DNA of 12,894 nucleotides from CAMBDR01 sp046597185 (GTDB lineage: Bacteria > Pseudomonadota > Gammaproteobacteria > Burkholderiales > Burkholderiaceae_D). Below the pieces are notes generated by a model. The model was given only the letters and a program-made list of their open reading frames with translations, was not told the DNA's origin and searched no databases. The DNA lies in NCBI GenBank assembly GCA_046597185.1, contig JBKJLF010000325.1:1-12894 (forward strand), given 5' to 3'. Made by a program: the position numbers and the translations under genes. This document shows positions 9,089 to 12,894 of the stretch, piece after piece (the stretch's first letter is position 1; each line of letters begins with the position of its first letter).

Positions 9089-9880
9089 CTACTCTGTAGC
9101 CGTAAGTTCTTGGACGCTAAATTTACTCTCAGGCAATTTTATCTTCACTTTAACATCATCAAATGAGAGTGATGAATATTTGTTGGTTTGCACGTTTTTA
9201 ACGGTGATTTTTTTAACCCGCCAAAAACCATCAACCAATCGGTGGCCTTCCATTTTCCGCTGCTTGAGTAACTCACCCTTGCGATCGTAGTAATCGGTTT
9301 TCAACTCCTGCAGGTTACTTTTCATACGCCATCTGATCACTTTGGAATAGCCCGAGGTTTTACTTTTCGGGATGCGCTCAACGACATAACAATCCTTGCC
9401 ATCGACTTCCTCATCGCCGAGATAACGGGGGGTATATTTATCAATCTGGCGCACCACCAGATCTTCATACGAAAATTCCGAACCAACAAAGGAACCACTT
9501 TGATTCGATGACGCGATGCGCTTGACGCGTTTAATCGAGGGTAGGTAAAGCCATTGATCATCATCGGCATCGCCTTGCTCGTGTGTCAATAACATTGTAC
9601 CTTTCAGATCGGCAGGATGGGTGAAGCGCAACAGTGTTTTATCATGTTTGGCGGTGAGGCCTTCAAACCCTTCAAAGGTCACTTTACGAATAGATTCCTC
9701 ACCCTGTGCATTGCCCAAGACCAGCGTCATTGCCCGGTATTCAGCAATATAGCCACTTTGCATTTTATCTTGCTTGACTTCGATATCAACACCCGTCAGG
9801 GATGGATCGGGCGGACGCATTTCAGCACCGGCAAAAAGAGGGGCGGCCAACATGGCGGCAAAAACAAATTTAATCATCAT
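9089..9880 (-). CDS. LolA-like periplasmic protein (outer membrane lipoprotein-sorting protein family, PF17131-like)
   Basis: 263 residues from the chosen start. A signal peptide (hydrophobic FVFAAMLAAPLFAGA) is probably cleaved after AGA. The core contains DQWLYLPSIKRVKRI and GSFVGSEFSYEDL, which I recognise as hallmarks of the LolA-like family annotated as outer membrane lipoprotein-sorting protein. These proteins share the half-barrel fold that carries acyl chains across the periplasm and are commonly encoded beside MMPL/RND exporters. Two starts are possible. The ATG at 9886 overlaps the acyltransferase stop as ATGA but has AGGAG only one base upstream. The ATG at 9880 has the same AGGAG at seven bases and is preferred. 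Predicted role: periplasmic shuttle between exporter and outer membrane; the bound lipid is unknown. Confidence 0.87.
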   Translation of the reverse strand: MMIKFVFAAMLAAPLFAGAEMRPPDPSLTGVDIEVKQDKMQSGYIAEYRAMTLVLGNAQGEESIRKVTFEGFEGLTAKHDKTLLRFTHPADLKGTMLLTHEQGDADDDQWLYLPSIKRVKRIASSNQSGSFVGSEFSYEDLVVRQIDKYTPRYLGDEEVDGKDCYVVERIPKSKTSGYSKVIRWRMKSNLQELKTDYYDRKGELLKQRKMEGHRLVDGFWRVKKITVKNVQTNKYSSLSFDDVKVKIKLPESKFSVQELTATE

Positions 9881-9882
9881 AC

Positions 9883-10869
9883 TCATGCTCCTGTTTCTTG
9901 ATAGGGATTTAAAAAATAAAACTTACTATTGTTGCGAGACGCGGCAATTCGATTAGTGATTGCCTTAAGAGTTCGTCCTCCACCCACTTCGATAAAATGG
10001 TGTACGCCATGCTGCAACACCATGTTGGAAATCGCCGCCTGCCAAAGCACAGGAAGGTAAATCTGTTCGGCCAAACCTTTACGCAAACGATCTGGATAAT
10101 ATTCAAGATTGCCCGTGGCGCTGGCGTACACCGCGACGGTGGGAGGCCGAAACTCAATCTGGTCCAAGTAAATTTTAACTTCTTCCGAGGCCTGCTTGGC
10201 ACGCATGCTATGCCAAGCACCTTCCACGTCAAGAGGAAACACACTCGCCCCGTGGGCCTGCGCCTGATGCTCAACCCTCAATACCAAACTTTCTTCCCCC
10301 ACAATGGTCAGATGATCGTGTGCGTTATAGCCTGCCACCTCGATTGAACCATCTCGCGCTGCATCGAGAACCATGTGTTGAACTATCTTCTCAGATATAC
10401 CAAAAATAGCAACCATCTTCCCCGGCATTTGACGCGCAGCCTCATGAAGAATACGGCCACGCACTGCAGCAATGTGTAACGCATTTTCGCGGCTGATTAC
10501 TTCACTGCAATACAGCGCAGCAGTCTCGCCAGCACTATATCCGGCTACGCAGTGTGGGCGAATCCCTTTCAACCTTAACAACGCAATATAGGACAAAGAA
10601 AATGCGACCAACAACGGTTCCAGCACGGCACAGTTACGCAAACAGGCTGCACTCCCATCAACACTGATTTCGCGTAGTGGTTGTCCGCTAATAGCCTCGG
10701 CCTCTTCGAAGATCGGCCTGATCACTGGCGATATTCCGAAAAATCCCCTGCCCATGCCGGGGTATTGCGACCCCTGCCCAGGAAATAACCAACCACTATT
10801 TTCACTTAAATATTTACTCAAAAAAGTACCTTGTCGATGTTTAATTCGTCCGTGTTGCCAGGTTGCCAT
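9883..10869 (-). CDS. Stand-alone (FabD-like) acyltransferase
   Basis: 328 residues from the ATG at 10869, one complete malonyl-CoA:ACP transacylase-type domain. FPGQGSQYPGMG begins at 29, the expected nucleophile Ser112 lies in GYSAGE (the usual motif is GHSxGE, so the first His is Tyr here), an Arg is present at 137 where malonyl-binding Arg is expected, and catalytic His220 lies in GAWHSM. The family moves malonyl or other acyl groups from CoA to a carrier protein; some relatives are proofreading acyl hydrolases. First gene of the operon, it meets the LolA-like gene with an ATGA overlap, so it clearly belongs with the exporter/PKS set although PKS module 1 has its own AT. It could serve AT-less modules beyond the window, acylate the product, or edit stalled chains. 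The start is uncertain: a TTG at 10821 (AAGG seven bases upstream) would give a FabD-like short N-terminus. Confidence 0.9.
   Translation of the reverse strand: MATWQHGRIKHRQGTFLSKYLSENSGWLFPGQGSQYPGMGRGFFGISPVIRPIFEEAEAISGQPLREISVDGSAACLRNCAVLEPLLVAFSLSYIALLRLKGIRPHCVAGYSAGETAALYCSEVISRENALHIAAVRGRILHEAARQMPGKMVAIFGISEKIVQHMVLDAARDGSIEVAGYNAHDHLTIVGEESLVLRVEHQAQAHGASVFPLDVEGAWHSMRAKQASEEVKIYLDQIEFRPPTVAVYASATGNLEYYPDRLRKGLAEQIYLPVLWQAAISNMVLQHGVHHFIEVGGGRTLKAITNRIAASRNNSKFYFLNPYQETGA
9888..9892 (-). promoter_or_regulatory. Ribosome binding site that decides the LolA-like start
   Basis: AGGAG on the minus strand, inside the end of the acyltransferase gene. It is one base from the first ATG (9886) but seven bases from the second in-frame ATG (9880), which favours the second. 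Translation is probably coupled to the upstream gene. Confidence 0.6.
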
Positions 10870-10893
10870 GCAATTTCCATACGATGCAATCCA

Positions 10894-10898
10894 CCTCC
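10894..10898 (-). promoter_or_regulatory. Strong Shine-Dalgarno-like GGAGG upstream of the operon's first gene
   Basis: GGAGG on the minus strand is the strongest ribosome-binding motif near the operon start. It is misplaced for the annotated ATG (10869): 24 bases lie between them. It would instead serve a TTG (10889) or ATG (10880) in another frame, opening a short reading frame that ends at 10818. See the finding on start choice. Confidence 0.35.
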
Positions 10899-11048
10899 AA
10901 AGAAGTTAAAGTTGGACAGCCAGACTATCCCAAGACACGCTTTACTCCGTATTGCGAATACAACACCATCTCAAAAATAGACTTAAACAGCATTAAAGCA
11001 CATTAAGCCATACTCTAAAATAACCAAGACAGCAAATCATTACATACC

Positions 11049-11066
11049 GAGGGTACCCTCTATAAT
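11049..11066. promoter_or_regulatory. 12-bp perfect palindrome abutting a TATAAT box
   Basis: GAGGGTACCCTC at 11049-11060 is a perfect palindrome and is followed at once by TATAAT at 11061-11066 on the plus strand. No good -35 lies 16-19 bases upstream on that strand, and no gene starts just downstream. It sits about 180 bases before the acyltransferase start on the other strand, so it could be an operator for the operon or for an unseen transcript. It could also be chance. Confidence 0.3.
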
Positions 11067-11433
11067 TTACCAACACAATACCTCTGGATGAAGCCTTGCC
11101 TTGAAAAGACCGGAACCTAGACAGCTTACCAGATTGAGCTTTTTCAGGCCAACACTTATTCATATTTTTAATGAAATCATGATGCTTATATTACTAATAT
11201 TTTAATCACACAACACGAAACTCAAAAAATTACAGTAATAACAATAATTATCAACCTATTCAGAAAAACATCCATTTAAAACGTAATACATCATATATAG
11301 AAAATCTTTAACCCCAATTTTCAACAGATATCCTGTGATGCAAAACAATAATATCGATTAAAATAATTTATAATATATTGGTTTCGAGTTAAACAATTTA
11401 TCTGAGTGGTCTGAATTTTTTATCCATCACGCC

Positions 11434-11562
11434 ATGACAGAGCCGGACATAGTGTTTTTTTCCAACAACCTTGCCGCCAACCGCCTGCACTTACACCCTG
11501 ACGGCGAACTCAAAGCCAAAAACACGGCCTGGCGCAAGCGATGCAAACGGCATGCCAAGTAG
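11434..11562 (+). other. Short orphan reading frame or gene remnant (42 aa)
   Basis: The frame runs from ATG 11434 to TAG 11560-11562 and stays open about 20 codons upstream into the AT-rich region. It has no Shine-Dalgarno. The peptide (MTEPDIVFFSNNLAANRL..., ending in the basic NTAWRKRCKRHAK) has ordinary coding-like composition that starts abruptly at the edge of the AT-rich stretch. It could be the 3' remnant of a deleted gene, a small protein, or chance. I do not recognise the family. Confidence 0.2.
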
Positions 11563-11582
11563 AGCGGCGCGGTACGCCTTGA

Positions 11583-12062
11583 TCAATCAGCTTGCTTTTT
11601 CGCAGACACCCACATTGTAATAATCGCCTGAAACACCAATTCACCCGAGCTATCGCGCACCTCCACCTTGGCCTTGTGCTCGCCGACTACCGACCAATCA
11701 TCCCCATCCAGCGGCATGGCAACGGCCACCAAATCGGTGGTGGCTTTTTTCAGGTATTCGACCGTCATACCCTTGGGAATCCAGCGGTGGCTTGCGGGCA
11801 CGCTGACCTCGGTCATGGTGCCGCCCGCCAATTCAGCCATATTACACATGGCGATGGCATGCACGGTGCCAAGATGATTGAGCACTGCGCGCCGCTTGGC
11901 TATTCTTATCTTGCAATAGCCCGGTTTAAGTTCCTCGAATAATGGGTGGATACTGCTGAAATACGGTGCTTTGAAACACAGCAGTTTCGAAAACGCCCAT
12001 TTGCCACCGGGGGTGGATGCGAAGCGCTGCCAAAGTTTCAGGGTGTTGACTGGGTTGCTCAT
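11583..12062 (-). CDS. DUF4442 hotdog-fold protein (thioesterase-like)
   Basis: 159 residues. The central stretch LNHLGTVHAIAMCNMAELAGG, split here as LNHLGTVHA and AMCNMAELAGG at about 61-81, is the signature of DUF4442, a family of hotdog-fold proteins related to acyl-CoA thioesterases and PaaI-like enzymes. The usual length is about 150 residues, so it appears complete. The start is supported by GAGG five bases before the ATG. It is cytoplasmic with no signal peptide, and the substrate is unknown. It points the same way as the PKS operon, but more than 700 bases of largely AT-rich sequence separate it from the acyltransferase, so co-transcription is doubtful. It is more likely a backbone housekeeping gene than part of the cluster, although an acyl-thioester function would be compatible with lipid metabolism. 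Confidence 0.85.
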   Translation of the reverse strand: MSNPVNTLKLWQRFASTPGGKWAFSKLLCFKAPYFSSIHPLFEELKPGYCKIRIAKRRAVLNHLGTVHAIAMCNMAELAGGTMTEVSVPASHRWIPKGMTVEYLKKATTDLVAVAMPLDGDDWSVVGEHKAKVEVRDSSGELVFQAIITMWVSAKKQAD

Positions 12063-12204
12063 TTTTTCCTCATGATAGGGTTTTAGCGATTGTATAATGA
12101 AGGTGTGCGCAGCAGCGGAAAAGCATTCAAGGGATTGAGCGCCTTGTTGGAAAAAAGTGCACTGCCTTGGCGGAATTTGTCAGGCCATTTCTCGAAATTC
12201 ATTG

Positions 12205-12217
12205 TATTGTCACAATA
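12205..12217. promoter_or_regulatory. Dyad TATTGT-C-ACAATA upstream of the porin
   Basis: A perfect 6-bp inverted repeat with a one-base centre, about 85 bases before the porin ATG and between the divergent DUF4442 and porin genes. Its place and symmetry suit a regulator site. No matching regulator gene is in the window, and the AT-rich sequence makes chance plausible. Confidence 0.25.
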
Positions 12218-12302
12218 AACACGCACAATCCGGCCAAGAGATTGAGTTTTCTTAATGCAACACAATGAATCACACCCTTTATCAATTATTGGAATTCACA
12301 AA

Positions 12303-12894
12303 ATGAAAAAAACATTTGCTACTTTAGCCTTGTTAAGTGCTGGTACTGCCTTTGCACAAAGCAATGTAACAGTTTACGGTCTTGTCGATGCCAGCATTGC
12401 CAACGAAAAAAACGGCGGTACGCTTGCCGCTACCCGCCTCGATAGCGGTAGCCAATCCGGTTCCCGCCTGGGTTTTAAGGGTACCGAAGATTTGGGTAAT
12501 GGTTTAAAAGCCAATTTTGTGTTGGAAGCGGGCTTCAATTTGGATGACGGCACTTCGGCACAAGGGGCATTATTTGGGCGGCAAGCTTATGTGGGCCTCT
12601 CGGGTGATTTTGGTGCCTTCAACCTCGGGCGGCAAAAAGCACCGATGTATGATGTGATGGATAAACTCGATCCGTTCCACATCGGCATGGCTGCGATGCC
12701 AACCGCTTGTTTAAAACAACCGTGCGCGTCAACAATGCCATTACTTACTTCACCCCCAAAATCAATGGTTTTTACGGCAATGTAATGGTTGCCCTGGGTG
12801 AATCCCAGGTCAGCTCCAGTGCCAACAAAACCTATGGCTTGGCCTTGAACTATGATAACGGCCCACTGGAAACCGCTTTTGCCTACAACAAAAC
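12303..12894 (+). pseudogene. Gram-negative trimeric porin, frameshifted (3' end outside window)
   Basis: The product is a betaproteobacterial general-diffusion porin of the outer membrane. A signal peptide (MKKTFATLALLSAGTAFA) is cleaved before QSNVTVYG, then VDASI, SRLGFKGTEDLG and the NLGRQK motif follow. The start at 12303 is chosen because it begins the signal peptide and has GGAA eight bases upstream; an in-frame ATG at 12255 would add 16 unrelated residues. After MDKLDPFHIGMA the frame fails. The original frame runs to a stop at 12783-12785 with non-porin residues, while the frame one base off, from 12695, gives DANRLFKTTVRVNNAITYF and normal porin sequence to the window end. Loss of one G from an expected GGC at about 12693 explains this. 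Either the gene is a real pseudogene or phase variant, or the assembly lost a base. Confidence 0.8.

Larger units (their letters stand above)
10870..11433. other. AT-rich non-coding region upstream of the PKS/exporter operon
   Basis: About 560 bases without a convincing gene on either strand. Several 60-base lines between 11161 and 11400 are only about 17-30% G+C by my hand count, far below the roughly 50% of the neighbouring genes. The stretch should contain the operon promoter, but I find no clear -35/-10 pair on the minus strand at a good spacing. It holds the palindrome and TATAAT listed separately. No tRNA, integrase, inverted-repeat ends or CRISPR were seen. Such AT-rich leaders are often bound by nucleoid silencers of acquired clusters; that is inference. 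Confidence 0.6.

Noticed and set aside
11563..11582. Possible terminator after DUF4442 (GGCG/CGCC near 11565-11580).
   Set aside because: The stem is only four pairs and is not followed by a U-run on the minus strand.
12093..12098. Consensus TATAAT on the plus strand as the porin promoter.
   Set aside because: It is about 200 bases before the porin start and has no matching -35 at 16-18 bases. It may be chance near the DUF4442 start.
12083..12265. A 60-residue minus-strand frame between DUF4442 and the porin.
   Set aside because: No Shine-Dalgarno, no recognisable domain, and it covers the divergent promoter region. Low-complexity-free sequence alone is not enough to call a gene.
12255..12302. 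Upstream in-frame ATG as the porin start.
   Set aside because: It would put 16 polar residues before a normal signal peptide; the ATG at 12303 has GGAA at a proper distance and begins the MKKT signal sequence.
1..12894. CRISPR arrays, tRNA/rRNA genes, insertion sequences.
   Set aside because: No regularly spaced repeats, no tRNA-like cloverleaf or rRNA sequence, and no transposase or terminal repeats were recognised on either strand by eye.

Overview
The window looks like a piece of a Gram-negative, most likely betaproteobacterial, chromosome. The clearest evidence is the start of a Burkholderiales/Neisseriales-type trimeric porin at the right end. The RND exporter, the outer-membrane barrel and the periplasmic carrier-like protein also require a double-membrane envelope. 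I cannot assign a genus from this sequence.

Layout. From 10869 down to the left edge, five genes lie head to tail on the minus strand and look like one operon. In transcription order they are: a stand-alone acyltransferase (10869-9883); a LolA-like periplasmic protein (start at 9880 or 9886); a DUF1302-like outer-membrane beta-barrel (9078-7870); an RND/MMPL-family exporter of 779 residues (7858-5519); and a large type I polyketide synthase that starts at 5405 and runs off the left edge. The first four are separated by 0-11 bases. The synthase follows a 113-base gap and has its own strong ribosome binding site. The visible synthase reads: fatty acyl-AMP ligase (FAAL), carrier protein, ketosynthase, acyltransferase (malonyl-type motifs), carrier protein, start of a second ketosynthase. 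Module 1 has no reductive domain.

Upstream of the operon, 10870-11433 is a very AT-rich stretch without a convincing gene. At about 11400-11430 it changes sharply to ordinary composition. On the right are a short orphan reading frame (11434-11562, +), a DUF4442 hotdog protein (12062-11583, -), and a divergent porin gene (12303 to the right edge, +) broken by an apparent one-base deletion near 12693.

How the genes fit together (inference). The FAAL would activate a fatty acid as its adenylate and load it on the first carrier protein, and the synthase would extend it. The exporter, LolA-like protein and barrel would supply the inner-membrane, periplasmic and outer-membrane parts of a route for the lipid-like product. 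FAAL plus PKS plus MMPL exporter is the combination mycobacteria use to make and export envelope lipids. Here it comes with a Gram-negative periplasmic and outer-membrane set, which makes this operon the most interesting part of the window.
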